DNA of 64,000 nucleotides, taken from assembly GCF_005048155.1 (NCBI RefSeq), contig NZ_SUMB01000010.1, positions 248,001 through 312,000 of the forward strand. The letters run 5' to 3'. Origin of the DNA: Streptomyces piniterrae (GTDB lineage: Bacteria; Actinomycetota; Actinomycetes; Streptomycetales; Streptomycetaceae). The notes under the pieces are model-generated. The model made no database searches and was not told the origin of the DNA. It worked only from the letters and a program-made list of their open reading frames with translations. Below are positions 48,546 through 57,413 of this stretch, one piece after another. Every line of letters starts with the position of its first letter. The stretch's first letter is position 1. Both the position numbers and the translations under genes were made by a program.

Positions 48546-49033
48546 TAGACCCCTGCCGGAATGGTCTTCTTCACGGCGTCCGCGAGGTCGGTGAGCGCAT
48601 TGACCTCGGGGGCGTACTCCCCGGGAACGGTCACCTCGACGTAGACCTTGCGCAGCACGACCGTGAAGCGATAGCCGTCGTCCTGCTTCTCGAAGAGCCA
48701 TCTGACGCCGTTGACTTCCGCGCCTTCAGCGTTGGGGTTGTAATGTTCACTCCCGGCCGTCAAAACGTCGGGCTTCGGCACTCCACAGCGCAGTTGCACG
48801 GCAGGATCGCCCCATATGGCAGTGAAGTCGGAAACGGGCTCCGCGGTACCCCGCTCGAGCCCGTCGACGGTCCGCGGCAGCTCCTTGTGGAGCGCCCGGC
48901 ACTGGCGTACGGCCTCGCCCTTGGGGGAGGGCACGGCGACTTCGCCGGAAGAACAGCTCACCGCGGCGAACAGCATGGTGAGCAGGGGCAGGGCCAGGAA
49001 CCGACGGCGCGAAGAGATCACCCGGCCGAGCAT
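48545..49033 (-). CDS. DUF3515 lipoprotein
   Basis: A 162-aa predicted lipoprotein: basic n-region with SSRRRF, hydrophobic LALPLLTMLFAAVS and lipobox Cys (AVSC, residue 27). The DUF3515 domain holds a conserved internal pair of features (QCRALHKELPRTVDGLERGT and WGDPAVQLRCGVPKP). Function unknown. As I recall it is an actinobacterial conserved neighbour of ddl and thiL. It runs in the same direction as the Lrp-like gene 9 nt upstream, so the two may share a transcript. Confidence 0.85.
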   Translation of the reverse strand: MLGRVISSRRRFLALPLLTMLFAAVSCSSGEVAVPSPKGEAVRQCRALHKELPRTVDGLERGTAEPVSDFTAIWGDPAVQLRCGVPKPDVLTAGSEHYNPNAEGAEVNGVRWLFEKQDDGYRFTVVLRKVYVEVTVPGEYAPEVNALTDLADAVKKTIPAGV

Positions 49034-49042
49034 ACGGGGGAG

Positions 49043-49276
49043 CTAGAGATGGACGACCGGGCAGGTGAGCGTGCGCGTGATGCCTTCCACTTGCTGGACC
49101 TTCGCCACCACCATGCGGCCCAGCTCGTCGACCGTGTCGGCCTGAGCGCGCACGATGACGTCGTAGGGGCCGGTGACATCCTCGGCGGTCAGTACGCCGT
49201 TGATCTTCGCGATCACCTCGGCTACGGCGGAGGCCTTGCCGACCTCGGTCTGGATCAGGATGTACGCCTGTACCAC
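49043..49276 (-). CDS. stand-alone Lrp/AsnC ligand-binding (RAM) domain protein
   Basis: A 77-aa protein consisting only of the AsnC/Lrp C-terminal sensing domain (MVQAYILIQTEVGKASAVAE, then DVTGPYDVIVRAQADTVDELGRMV). There is no HTH, so it cannot bind DNA alone; it may oligomerise with full Lrp proteins or bind amino acids. GTG 49276 is set by a GGAGG site 4 nt upstream. Divergent from thiL. Confidence 0.9.
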   Translation of the reverse strand: MVQAYILIQTEVGKASAVAEVIAKINGVLTAEDVTGPYDVIVRAQADTVDELGRMVVAKVQQVEGITRTLTCPVVHL

Positions 49277-49434
49277 GGAACCTCCAGGGCGGCTACGAGG
49301 ATCATGTGGGAAGAAGGGACGCCACGGTACCGCGTCACCGCGCGGAGCGGGGAGACCCGCGCGGTGAACTCGGCAAGTGCGGCGCAGTCGTCGGCCACGT
49401 ACGGACCGTCCGTACACATGGGAAGGGCAACAGC

Positions 49435-50403
49435 ATGAAGGGCACCGTGGGTGAGCTGGGGGAATTCGGGCTGATCAGGGAGCTCACCTCCCGGCTCACC
49501 ACCACCCCGGCGGTACGGATCGGGCCGGGGGACGACGCCGCGGTGGTCACCGCGCCCGACCGGAGGGTCGTGGCCAGTACGGACATCCTCCTCGAAGGAC
49601 GGCATTTCCGGCGTGACTGGTCCACCGCGTACGACGTGGGCCGCAAGGCCGCCGCACAGAACCTGGCCGATATCGCCGCGATGGGCGCGGTGCCCACCGC
49701 GATCCTGCTCGGGCTGGTCGTCCCGGCGGAACTGCCCGCGACGTGGGCGACCGAGCTGATGGACGGGCTGCGCGACGAGTGCCAGGTGGCCGGCGCCGCC
49801 GTCGTCGGCGGCGACGTCGTACGGGGCGACACCATCACCGTCGCCATCACGGCACTCGGCGATCTGCGCAACGCGGAGCCGGTCACCCGGGGCGGCGCCC
49901 AGCCAGGCGATGTCGTCGCGGTCACCGGCTGGCTCGGCTGGTCCGCCGCCGGGCACGCCGTGCTCTCCCGCGGCTTCCGCTCCCCGCGCGCCTTCGTGGA
50001 GGCGCACCGCCGGCCCGAGCCGCCGTACCACGCGGGCCCGGCGGCCGCCGGACTCGGCGCCACCGCCATGACCGACGTCAGCGACGGACTGGTCGCCGAC
50101 CTCGGGCATATCGCGGAGGCCAGCAAGGTCCGTATCGACCTGCGCTCCGCGAAGATCGACATCCCCTCGCAGATGTCCGACATCGGCACCGCGGTCGGCG
50201 TGGACCCGATGCAGTGGGTGCTCAACGGCGGCGAGGACCACGCGATCGTGGCCACCTTCCCGCCGGACGTGAAGCTGCCGGCCCGGTGGAAGGTCATCGG
50301 CGAGGTGCTCAACCCGTCCGCGCTGCCCCAGGTGACGGTGGACGGTGCGCCGTGGGCGAAGGGCGGCTGGGACCACTTCGGGGACAACGGCGAAGCCGAG
50401 TAG
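49435..50403 (+). CDS. thiL: thiamine-monophosphate kinase
   Basis: A 322-aa PurM-like kinase that phosphorylates thiamine phosphate to the diphosphate cofactor. Motifs: GELGEFGLIREL, GPGDDAAVV, STDILLEGRHFRRDW, AAQNLADIAAMGA, VGGDVVRGDT and TDVSDGL. ATG 49435 follows GGAAGGG. thiD starts 11 nt later, so the two form a thiamine pair. No TPP riboswitch was recognised upstream. Confidence 0.95.
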   Translation: MKGTVGELGEFGLIRELTSRLTTTPAVRIGPGDDAAVVTAPDRRVVASTDILLEGRHFRRDWSTAYDVGRKAAAQNLADIAAMGAVPTAILLGLVVPAELPATWATELMDGLRDECQVAGAAVVGGDVVRGDTITVAITALGDLRNAEPVTRGGAQPGDVVAVTGWLGWSAAGHAVLSRGFRSPRAFVEAHRRPEPPYHAGPAAAGLGATAMTDVSDGLVADLGHIAEASKVRIDLRSAKIDIPSQMSDIGTAVGVDPMQWVLNGGEDHAIVATFPPDVKLPARWKVIGEVLNPSALPQVTVDGAPWAKGGWDHFGDNGEAE

Positions 50404-50413
50404 ATTCGGCGGC

Positions 50414-51244
50414 ATGCAGACACCCCCACGCGTGCTGACCGTCGCCGGGTCCGACTCCGGCGGTGGCGCGGGCATCCAGGCCGACCTGAAGACGATGCTG
50501 GCGCTCGGCACCCACGGCATGAGCGTCGTCACCGCCGTCACCGCGCAGAACTCGCTGGGAGTGCAGGGCGCGTGGGAGCTGCCCGCCGACGCCGTACGGG
50601 CCCAGTTCCGCAGCGTCGTCGACGACATCGGCGTGCAGGCGGTGAAGACCGGGATGCTCTCCTCGCCGGAACTCGTCGAGACCGTCGCGGAACTGCTCGC
50701 GGGGCTGCGGGTGCCGGTCGTCGTCGACCCGGTAGGGGTCTCCAAGCACGGTGACGCGCTGCTCGCCGACACCGCCCTGGACGCGGTCCGCACCAAGCTG
50801 CTGCCGGCCGCCACTGTCGCCACCCCCAACCTGGACGAGGTCGCCCAGCTGACCGGCATGCGCGTCGTCGAAGAGGCCGGGATGCGCCGGGCCGCCGCCG
50901 CGATCCTGGAGTTCGGGCCGCGCTGGGCGCTCATCAAGGGCGGCCACCTGCCGGCCGGTGGCGGCGGCGGGGACGGCGGCGCCGGGGAGGGTGCCGTCGA
51001 CCTGATCACCGACGGCACCGAGGAGCACTGGCTGCGCGCCCCCCGCCACGACAACCGGCATACGCACGGCACCGGCTGCACCCTCGCCAGCGCCGTCGCC
51101 GCGCAGCTCGCCAAGGGGGACACCGTCCCGCAGGCGGTCGCGGCGGCGAAGGACTATGTCACCGGCGCCATCGCGGCCGGCTTCCGGCTGGGCGCGGGCA
51201 TCGGGCCCGTGGACCACGGCTGGCGCTCTCGTGGCCGGCAGTGA
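50414..51244 (+). CDS. thiD: hydroxymethylpyrimidine (phosphate) kinase
   Basis: A 276-aa ribokinase-like enzyme that phosphorylates HMP and HMP-P in thiamine synthesis. AGSDSGGGAGIQADLKT, TAVTAQNSLGVQG, VVVDPVGVSKHGDALL, TPNLDEVAQLTG and the GTGCTLASAVAA anion-hole motif are present. A Gly-rich surface insertion occurs near residues 180-195. Start ATG 50414, 11 nt after thiL. Confidence 0.95.
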   Translation: MQTPPRVLTVAGSDSGGGAGIQADLKTMLALGTHGMSVVTAVTAQNSLGVQGAWELPADAVRAQFRSVVDDIGVQAVKTGMLSSPELVETVAELLAGLRVPVVVDPVGVSKHGDALLADTALDAVRTKLLPAATVATPNLDEVAQLTGMRVVEEAGMRRAAAAILEFGPRWALIKGGHLPAGGGGGDGGAGEGAVDLITDGTEEHWLRAPRHDNRHTHGTGCTLASAVAAQLAKGDTVPQAVAAAKDYVTGAIAAGFRLGAGIGPVDHGWRSRGRQ

Positions 51245-51287
51245 GGGGGACACGGGCGCCGGAGGGACGGATACCGCGGAAACGGCG

Positions 51288-51319
51288 GAAGCCGGTCCAC
51301 CACTGGGTGGACCGGCTTC
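51288..51319. terminator. bidirectional terminator, thiD / rpmB
   Basis: A perfect 14-bp stem (51288-51301 with 51306-51319) with an ACTG loop between convergent thiD and rpmB. Confidence 0.9.
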
Positions 51320-51355
51320 AGAGGCAACCGGCTGGGCTGCGCTACGGCTAAGACG

Positions 51356-51541
51356 TCAGCGCGAGACCTTGCCGGCCTTGATGCACGAGGTGCAGGCGTT
51401 CAGCTTCTTCGGCGTGCGCCCGATCACTGCACGCACCGTCTGGATGTTGGGGTTCCAACGACGGTTGGTACGGCGATGCGAGTGCGAGACACTCTTGCCG
51501 AAGCCCGGCCCCTTGCCGCAGACGTCGCAGTTGGCAGCCAC
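51356..51541 (-). CDS. rpmB: ribosomal protein bL28, zinc-binding form
   Basis: A 61-aa large-subunit protein. Cys pairs CDVC (5-8) and CTSC (50-53) make it the zinc-ribbon (C+) version, the housekeeping form used when zinc is sufficient. HSHRRTNRRWNPNIQ is the family core. Monocistronic and convergent with thiD. Confidence 0.97.
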   Translation of the reverse strand: MAANCDVCGKGPGFGKSVSHSHRRTNRRWNPNIQTVRAVIGRTPKKLNACTSCIKAGKVSR

Positions 51542-51628
51542 GGGTCACTCCAAAGACTTCAGATGCACTTACGGTGAAATCCCGACGAGCCGAGTGCATT
51601 GACCGCCGGCGTCGCCAGGAGAGGAATG

Positions 51629-51646
51629 GCCCGATTTTCATCGGGC
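51629..51646. promoter_or_regulatory. GCCCGAT-TTTC-ATCGGGC hairpin upstream of rpmB
   Basis: A perfect 7-bp dyad with a 4-nt spacer, 88 nt upstream of rpmB and 128 nt before the divergent DAK2 gene. It may be a leader hairpin or an operator. No Zur-box match is claimed. Confidence 0.35.
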
Positions 51647-51773
51647 AACCGGAGCAGCATACAACGGCCGCTCCCGTAGAACGAAACTATCACGCGCCCT
51701 CCGGCCCCCGCCCCGGACTCCCCGCCCGAGCGCGGCTACTGTGCGGGTGCATCCCGTTAACCAGGAGGACGAC

Positions 51774-53444
51774 GTGCCGTACCCGCTCGACGCCGCAGCG
51801 GTACGCGCCTGGTGCGGGCTGGCCCTGGAGGCGGTCGGCCGGGAACGCGAGCGGATCGACGCGATCAACGTCTACCCGGTGCCCGACGGCGACACCGGCA
51901 CCAACCTCTATCTCACCCTCGAATCCGCCACCCGCGCCGTGGAGGCCGCCTTCGACGGGCACGCCTCCACCGGCACCGCACCCGGCCTCGCCGACGCCAT
52001 GGGCGCCATGGCGCACGGCGCCCTCATCGGGGCCCGCGGCAACTCCGGCACGATCCTCGCGCAGCTGCTCCGCGGGATGACGGAGGTGCTGACGGCCGCG
52101 ACGGCACCGGGCGGGGCGGCGGGCCCGTCCGCCGGCGAGGCGCTGCGCCTGGCACTGCGCCGGGCCGCGGCAGCGACCTACGAGGCGGTCGCGCACCCGG
52201 TGGAGGGCACCGTACTGACCGTGGCGACCGCCGCCGCCGACGCCGCGGAGCGGGCCGGCGGCGACGCCTCCGAGGTGGCGCGGGCCGCCCACGAAGGCGC
52301 CCGCCTCGCCCTCCAGGCCACCCCGGGACAGCTGGCCGTCCTGGGCAGGGCCGGTGTGGTGGACGCCGGCGGCTGCGGAGTCGTCGCGCTGCTGGGCGCG
52401 CTCGCCGACACCCTGTCCGGGGAGGTCTCGGCGGTCCCCGTCGTCGTACCGGCCGATGCCCCGCTCCCCGGGGCGGCGGGCTGCGAAACGGCGGCCCCCG
52501 GGGAGCCGGACGGCTGCCGCGATCCGCATGAGGACGGGCCCGCCTTCGAGGTGATCTACCTCCTGGAGGCCGACGACGATGCCGTGGCACGCCTGCGGAC
52601 GCGGCTCGACGGCCTCGGCGACTCCCTGGTGGTGGTCGGCGGGGACGGCCTGTGGAACGTCCACGTCCATGTCGACGACGCGGGAGCCGCCGTGGAGGCG
52701 GGCATCGAGGCCGGCCGCCCGTACCGGATCGGCATCACCCACTTCGGCGGCACCACGGGCCGTACGAGGGAGCCGGAGATGGCGGCGCGGGCCGTCGTCG
52801 CCGTGGTGCCGGGCGACGGGCTCGCCGGACTGTGCGCGGAGGCGGGCGCGACCGTGGTGTCGGTACGTCCCGGGGAGCCGCCCGCCAGCGGCGAACTGGT
52901 CCAGGCGATCCGGCAGGCACACGCCCGCGAGGTGATGCTGCTGCCCAACGACCCCGAGCTGCGGCACACCGCCGCCGCCGCCGCGGAGCAGGCCCGCACC
53001 GAAGGCGTACGGGTCGCGCTGATCCCCACCCGCTCCGCCGTGCAGGGCATCGCGGCACTGGCCGTGCACGAGCCGGGCCGCAGCTTCGACGAGGACGTGG
53101 TGGCGATGACCGCGGCCGCCGGCGCCACCCGCTACGCCGAGCTGGCCGTCGCGGAGCGGCAGTCCTGGACGATGGCCGGGGTCTGCCAGGCCGGGGACGT
53201 CCTCGGCCTGATCGACGGCGACGTCGCGGTGATCGGCTCCGACCTGGCCGGCACGGCGATGACGGTGCTCGACCGGATGCTGTCGGCGGGCGGGGAAATG
53301 GTCACCCTCGTGCTCGGCGCGGACGCTCCGGAGGCTCTCGCCGAGCGGCTGGAGCGCCATGTGCGCGAGCGGCACCTCGCGGTGGACACGGTCGTCTACG
53401 AAGGCGGACCGTACGCGGCACCGCTGCTGATCGGCGTCGAATAG
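51774..53444 (+). CDS. DAK2/DhaL-domain kinase-like protein (YloV/FakA type)
   Basis: A 556-aa protein. The N-terminal DhaL (DAK2) domain has the ATP/Mg motif INVYPVPDGDTGTNLYLTLE and GARGNSGTILAQLLRG; a long YloV-type C-terminal domain follows (GVCQAGDVLGLIDGDVAVIG). Firmicute relatives (FakA) phosphorylate fatty acids with a DegV/FakB partner; an actinobacterial role is not proven. GTG 51774 is set by an AGGAGG site 5 nt upstream. Immediately upstream of recG, a common synteny. Confidence 0.88.
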   Translation: MPYPLDAAAVRAWCGLALEAVGRERERIDAINVYPVPDGDTGTNLYLTLESATRAVEAAFDGHASTGTAPGLADAMGAMAHGALIGARGNSGTILAQLLRGMTEVLTAATAPGGAAGPSAGEALRLALRRAAAATYEAVAHPVEGTVLTVATAAADAAERAGGDASEVARAAHEGARLALQATPGQLAVLGRAGVVDAGGCGVVALLGALADTLSGEVSAVPVVVPADAPLPGAAGCETAAPGEPDGCRDPHEDGPAFEVIYLLEADDDAVARLRTRLDGLGDSLVVVGGDGLWNVHVHVDDAGAAVEAGIEAGRPYRIGITHFGGTTGRTREPEMAARAVVAVVPGDGLAGLCAEAGATVVSVRPGEPPASGELVQAIRQAHAREVMLLPNDPELRHTAAAAAEQARTEGVRVALIPTRSAVQGIAALAVHEPGRSFDEDVVAMTAAAGATRYAELAVAERQSWTMAGVCQAGDVLGLIDGDVAVIGSDLAGTAMTVLDRMLSAGGEMVTLVLGADAPEALAERLERHVRERHLAVDTVVYEGGPYAAPLLIGVE

Positions 53445-53627
53445 GGCCCGGTGCGCCGAAGCCGAAAAGCGCCCGAGGGGCCGATCCGACGGAAAGACCC
53501 GAGTGGCCGAGACGGCGGAAAGAAACGTGCCGTCTTACCGCGTCTCCCCACGCGCCGTCCTCCCGGCCGGAGGCGCGAAAAGCGGTGATTCTGGCCGTTG
53601 TCAGTGGCGTGGTGTGCAATAGACGGC

Positions 53628-56600
53628 GTGGCAGCGCTCGACGAACCTCTGAAGAAAATCCTCGGTGGCACCACCGCGAAGGTGCTGGCCGAGCATCTCG
53701 ATCTGCATACGGTCGGCGACCTGTTGCACCACTACCCACGGCGCTATGCCGAGCGCGGTGAGCTGACCCGCCTCGCCGACCTGCCGCTGGACGAACATGT
53801 CACGGTCGTCGCGCAGGTCGCGGACGCCCGCGTACTGAAATTCAACGGCGGCAGGGGCCAGCGCCTGGAGGTGACACTCACCGACGGCAGCGGGCGGCTC
53901 CAGCTGGTCTTCTTCGGCAAGGGCATCCACAAACCGCACAAGGACCTGCTGCCGGGCCGCCGCGCGATGTTCGCCGGAAAGGTCTCCCTCTTCAACCGCA
54001 AACTCCAGCTGGCCCACCCCGAATACGAACTCCTCGACCGGGACGCCGACAGTGACACCGGAGCCGGCGCGATCAACGCATTCGCCAATCAGCTGCTCCC
54101 GATCTATCCGGCCTGCCAGCAGATGGCGTCCTGGAAACTCTCCAAAGCGGTCGACGCGGTGCTCCCCAGCGCGCAGGACGCCGTCGACCCGCTGCCGGAG
54201 TCGCTGCGCGAGGGCCGCGGCCTGGTCCCGCTCACCGAGGCGCTGCTGAAGATCCACCGGCCCGGCAGCAAGGCCGACATCGCCGATGCGCGGGCCCGGC
54301 TGAAGTGGGACGAGGCATTCGTCCTCCAGGTCGCGCTCGCCCGGCGCCGCCTCGCCGAGACCCAACTCCCCGCCGTGCCGAGGAAGTTGGTCAAGGGCGG
54401 CATCCTCGACGCGTTCGACGCCAAACTGCCCTTCACCCTCACCGACGGGCAGCGCAAGGTCAGCAAGGAGATCTTCGACGACCTGGCGACCGAGCACCCC
54501 ATGCACCGCCTCCTCCAGGGCGAGGTCGGCTCGGGCAAGGCGCAGCCGCTGGACGCGCTGGTGCTGACACCCCACGGGTTCCGGCCCATGGGGGAGATGG
54601 CTGTCGGCACGGAGGTGGTGGTGCCGAGCGGCGAGCTCGCCGTGGTGGACGGCGTCTTCCCGCAGGGGGAGCGGGAGGTCTGGCGGCTGGTCCTGTCCGA
54701 CGGCAGCGCGGTGGAATGCGACGACGAGCATCTCTGGATCGTCGGGGCCCGCGACGCGGGGGAGCGGGTGCTGACCACGCGCGAGCTGCGCGCCGATCTC
54801 CTCGACGGTGACGGGCGCCCCAAGTGGTCCATCCCGCCGGCCACCCCGGTGGACCTGGAAGGGGGCGGGGAGCGGCCGCTCGATCCGTACGAGCTGGGGA
54901 AGGCGGTGGGCGGCGGCGGTGACCCTGAGGACCGCGTGCCCGAGGCCTACCGGAACGCGCCGCTCAAGGACCGGCTGGCCGTGGTGCAGGGGCTGATGGA
55001 CGCCGGGGGCGCGCCCGCGGGCGGTGCCGCGGTCTTCTACGAGGCGGCCGGCCCGCTGGCTGACGACCTGGCCTGGCTGGTGCGCTCCTTGGGCGGCCAC
55101 GCCACGGTCATGCCCCTGCGGCACGGCCCGCATCGCGTCTACGTGGCACTGCCCAGGCTGTCTCCGCCCTTCCGTGAGCGAGCCGGAGGGGATGCTGAGC
55201 CATGCGAGAGTGGCCGTGGCTTCCGCCGCGCCATCCGGTCCATCGAGTACGTCGGCCGCAAGCCCGTCCAGTGCATCAGCGTCGCGCACCCCCGCCACGC
55301 CTATGTGACCGACCACTTCACCGTCACGCACAACACCATGGTCGCGCTGCGCGCCATGCTCGGGGTCGTGGACAGCGGCGCCCAGACCGCGATGCTCGCG
55401 CCGACCGAGGTCCTCGCCCAGCAGCACCACCGCTCGATCACCGAGATGATGGGCGAGCTCGCCGAGGGAGGCATGCTCGGCGGCGCCGACCACGGCACGA
55501 AGGTGGTGCTGCTGACCGGCTCGATGGGTGTCGCCGCCCGCCGCCAGGCGCTGCTCGATCTGGTCACCGGCGAGGCCGGCATCGTCATCGGCACACACGC
55601 CCTGATCGAGGACAAGGTGCGGTTCCACGACCTCGGCCTGGTCATCGTCGACGAACAGCACCGCTTCGGCGTCGAGCAGCGGGACGCCCTGCGCGGCAAG
55701 GGCAAACAGCCGCCGCACCTTCTCGTGATGACCGCGACGCCCATTCCCCGCACCGTCGCGATGACCGTCTTCGGCGATCTGGAGACCTCCGTACTGGACC
55801 AACTCCCCGCCGGGCGCTCGCCGATCGCCAGCCATGTGGTGCCCGCCAAGGACAAGCCGCACTTCCTGGCGCGCACCTGGGAGCGGGTCCGCGAAGAGGT
55901 CGAAGCCGGGCACCAGGCGTATGTGGTGTGCCCCCGGATCGGCGACGACGAGGACGAGGCGCCCAAGGGAGCGAAGAAGGGGGCGGGCACCAAGGGCGCG
56001 GCGACCAAGGCGAGTTCACCCGAGGACGTGGCGGAGAAGCGGCCGCCGCTCGCGGTGCTCGACGTCGCCGAGCAGCTCACCAAGGGGCCGCTCGAAGGGC
56101 TGCGGGTGGCGGTGCTGCACGGCCGGATGGCACCGGACGACAAGGACGACGTGATGCGCCGGTTCGGCGCCGGCGAGCTGGACGTCCTGGTCGCGACGAC
56201 GGTCATCGAGGTCGGGGTGAACGTCCCGAACGCCACCGTCATGGTGATCATGGACGCCGACCGCTTCGGCGTCTCCCAGCTGCACCAGCTGCGCGGCCGG
56301 GTGGGCCGTGGTGCGGCGCCGGGGCTGTGCCTGCTGGTCAGCGAGATGCCCGAGGCCAGCCCGGCCCGCGCCCGGCTCGCCGCGGTGGCCGGCACCCTGG
56401 ACGGCTTCGAGCTCTCCCGTATCGACCTGGAGCAGCGGCGGGAGGGCGATGTCCTGGGCCAGGCGCAGTCCGGCGTCCGGTCGTCGCTGCGGATGCTCAC
56501 CGTCATCGACGACGAGGAGGTCATCGCGGCCGCCCGCGAGGAGGCCACCGCGCTGGTCACCGCCGACCCCGAGCTGACCGGCTGCCCCGAGCTGCGGACC

Positions 56601-56654
56601 ACGCTGTCGGCCCTGCTGGACGACGAACGGGAGCGCTACTTGGACAAGGGGTGA
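53628..56654 (+). CDS. recG: ATP-dependent DNA helicase RecG interrupted by an intein
   Basis: A 1008-aa precursor; removal of the 265-aa intein leaves 743 aa, normal for actinobacterial RecG. It has an N-terminal wedge domain (LHHYPRRYAERG), then helicase motifs: Walker A GEVGSGK/T split by the intein, motif Ia APTEVLAQQH, Walker B DEQHRFG, motif III TATPIPRT, motif V ATTVIEVGVNVPNA and motif VI QLRGRVGRG. RecG remodels stalled forks and Holliday junctions. Because the intein separates Lys from Thr of the P-loop, ATPase activity requires splicing. A basic Ala/Lys/Gly-rich linker lies near 55970-56030. GTG 53628 is preferred; GTG/ATG choices 30 nt upstream are possible. Confidence 0.96.
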   Translation: MAALDEPLKKILGGTTAKVLAEHLDLHTVGDLLHHYPRRYAERGELTRLADLPLDEHVTVVAQVADARVLKFNGGRGQRLEVTLTDGSGRLQLVFFGKGIHKPHKDLLPGRRAMFAGKVSLFNRKLQLAHPEYELLDRDADSDTGAGAINAFANQLLPIYPACQQMASWKLSKAVDAVLPSAQDAVDPLPESLREGRGLVPLTEALLKIHRPGSKADIADARARLKWDEAFVLQVALARRRLAETQLPAVPRKLVKGGILDAFDAKLPFTLTDGQRKVSKEIFDDLATEHPMHRLLQGEVGSGKAQPLDALVLTPHGFRPMGEMAVGTEVVVPSGELAVVDGVFPQGEREVWRLVLSDGSAVECDDEHLWIVGARDAGERVLTTRELRADLLDGDGRPKWSIPPATPVDLEGGGERPLDPYELGKAVGGGGDPEDRVPEAYRNAPLKDRLAVVQGLMDAGGAPAGGAAVFYEAAGPLADDLAWLVRSLGGHATVMPLRHGPHRVYVALPRLSPPFRERAGGDAEPCESGRGFRRAIRSIEYVGRKPVQCISVAHPRHAYVTDHFTVTHNTMVALRAMLGVVDSGAQTAMLAPTEVLAQQHHRSITEMMGELAEGGMLGGADHGTKVVLLTGSMGVAARRQALLDLVTGEAGIVIGTHALIEDKVRFHDLGLVIVDEQHRFGVEQRDALRGKGKQPPHLLVMTATPIPRTVAMTVFGDLETSVLDQLPAGRSPIASHVVPAKDKPHFLARTWERVREEVEAGHQAYVVCPRIGDDEDEAPKGAKKGAGTKGAATKASSPEDVAEKRPPLAVLDVAEQLTKGPLEGLRVAVLHGRMAPDDKDDVMRRFGAGELDVLVATTVIEVGVNVPNATVMVIMDADRFGVSQLHQLRGRVGRGAAPGLCLLVSEMPEASPARARLAAVAGTLDGFELSRIDLEQRREGDVLGQAQSGVRSSLRMLTVIDDEEVIAAAREEATALVTADPELTGCPELRTTLSALLDDERERYLDKG
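54540..55334 (+). other. class 3 intein in the RecG P-loop, decayed endonuclease
   Basis: 265 in-frame residues between GSGK and TMVALRAML. Position 1 is Ala (AQPLDALVLTPHGFRPMGEM). Block B is ECDDEHLWIV with H64 and W66. Block F is KPVQCISVAH with C245. The end is VTHN with T263, H264, N265, and +1 is Thr. Ala1 plus Trp(B:12)/Cys(F:4)/Thr(G:5) is the class 3 signature, in which the block-F Cys starts splicing. Residues ~113-190 retain the outline of a DOD homing endonuclease (LDPYELGKAVGGGG, RVPEAYRNAPLKDRLAVVQG, LMDAGG, LVRSLGG), but the acidic catalytic residues of both motifs are altered, so homing is probably lost. Confidence 0.9.
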
Positions 56655-56813
56655 GATCGATCACCGCACTCCCGCCGCGTCCGGGCACCGGGCCGGGCGC
56701 TGACCCCGACCTGACGGAATATCGTGGGAGAGCGGAGCCCACCGGGCTCCACCGCTCACCACCGACCACGCACTCCCCACCTCCCACCACCCAACCCACG
56801 TAAGGACGGGACC

Positions 56814-57413
56814 ATGACCCGCGTGATCGCCGGTACGGCCGGCGGCCGCCGCCTGGCCGTACCACCGGGAAACGGCACCCGCCCGACCTCCGACCGGGCC
56901 CGCGAGGGCCTGTTCTCCACCTGGGAGTCGCTGGAGGGCACGCTGGCCGGCGCCCGGGTCCTCGATCTGTACGGCGGCTCCGGCGCCGTCGGCCTGGAGG
57001 CGCTCTCCCGGGGCGCCGCCCATGTCCTGCTCGTCGAGGCCGACGCCCGCGCCGCCCGCACCATCCGCGAGAACGTCCGGGCGGTGGGCCTGCCCGGCGC
57101 CGAGGTGCGGGTCGGCAGGGCCGAGCAGACCGCCGCCGGCCAGGCTCCCGGAGACCCGTACGACATCGTGTTCCTGGACCCGCCGTACGACATGACCGAC
57201 GCGGATCTCCGCGAGATCCTCCTCACACTCCGTGGTCAGGGGTGGCTAGCGGAGGAGGCACTCGTCACCGTGGAACGCAGCACCAGAGGCGGCACGTTCC
57301 CATGGCCGGACGGTTTCGAAGCGATCAAGGCCCGTCGCTACGGCGAGGGGACGCTTTGGTACGGTCGCGCCGCTTCGACGTCCGCCGAATCGACGTCAAC
57401 AAGCGTGTCATGA
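56814..57413 (+). CDS. rsmD: 16S rRNA (guanine966-N2)-methyltransferase
   Basis: A 199-aa SAM-dependent methyltransferase. MTRVIAGTAGGRRL at the N-terminus, RPTSDRAREGLFSTW, SAM motif VLDLYGGSGAVGLEALSRG and catalytic DPPYD are typical of RsmD. ATG 56814 with AAGGACGGG upstream. Its stop overlaps the coaD start (ATGA). Confidence 0.95.
   Translation: MTRVIAGTAGGRRLAVPPGNGTRPTSDRAREGLFSTWESLEGTLAGARVLDLYGGSGAVGLEALSRGAAHVLLVEADARAARTIRENVRAVGLPGAEVRVGRAEQTAAGQAPGDPYDIVFLDPPYDMTDADLREILLTLRGQGWLAEEALVTVERSTRGGTFPWPDGFEAIKARRYGEGTLWYGRAASTSAESTSTSVS

Noticed and set aside
49277..49434. TPP riboswitch before thiL-thiD
   Set aside because: The conserved TPP-box elements were not found in the short leader.
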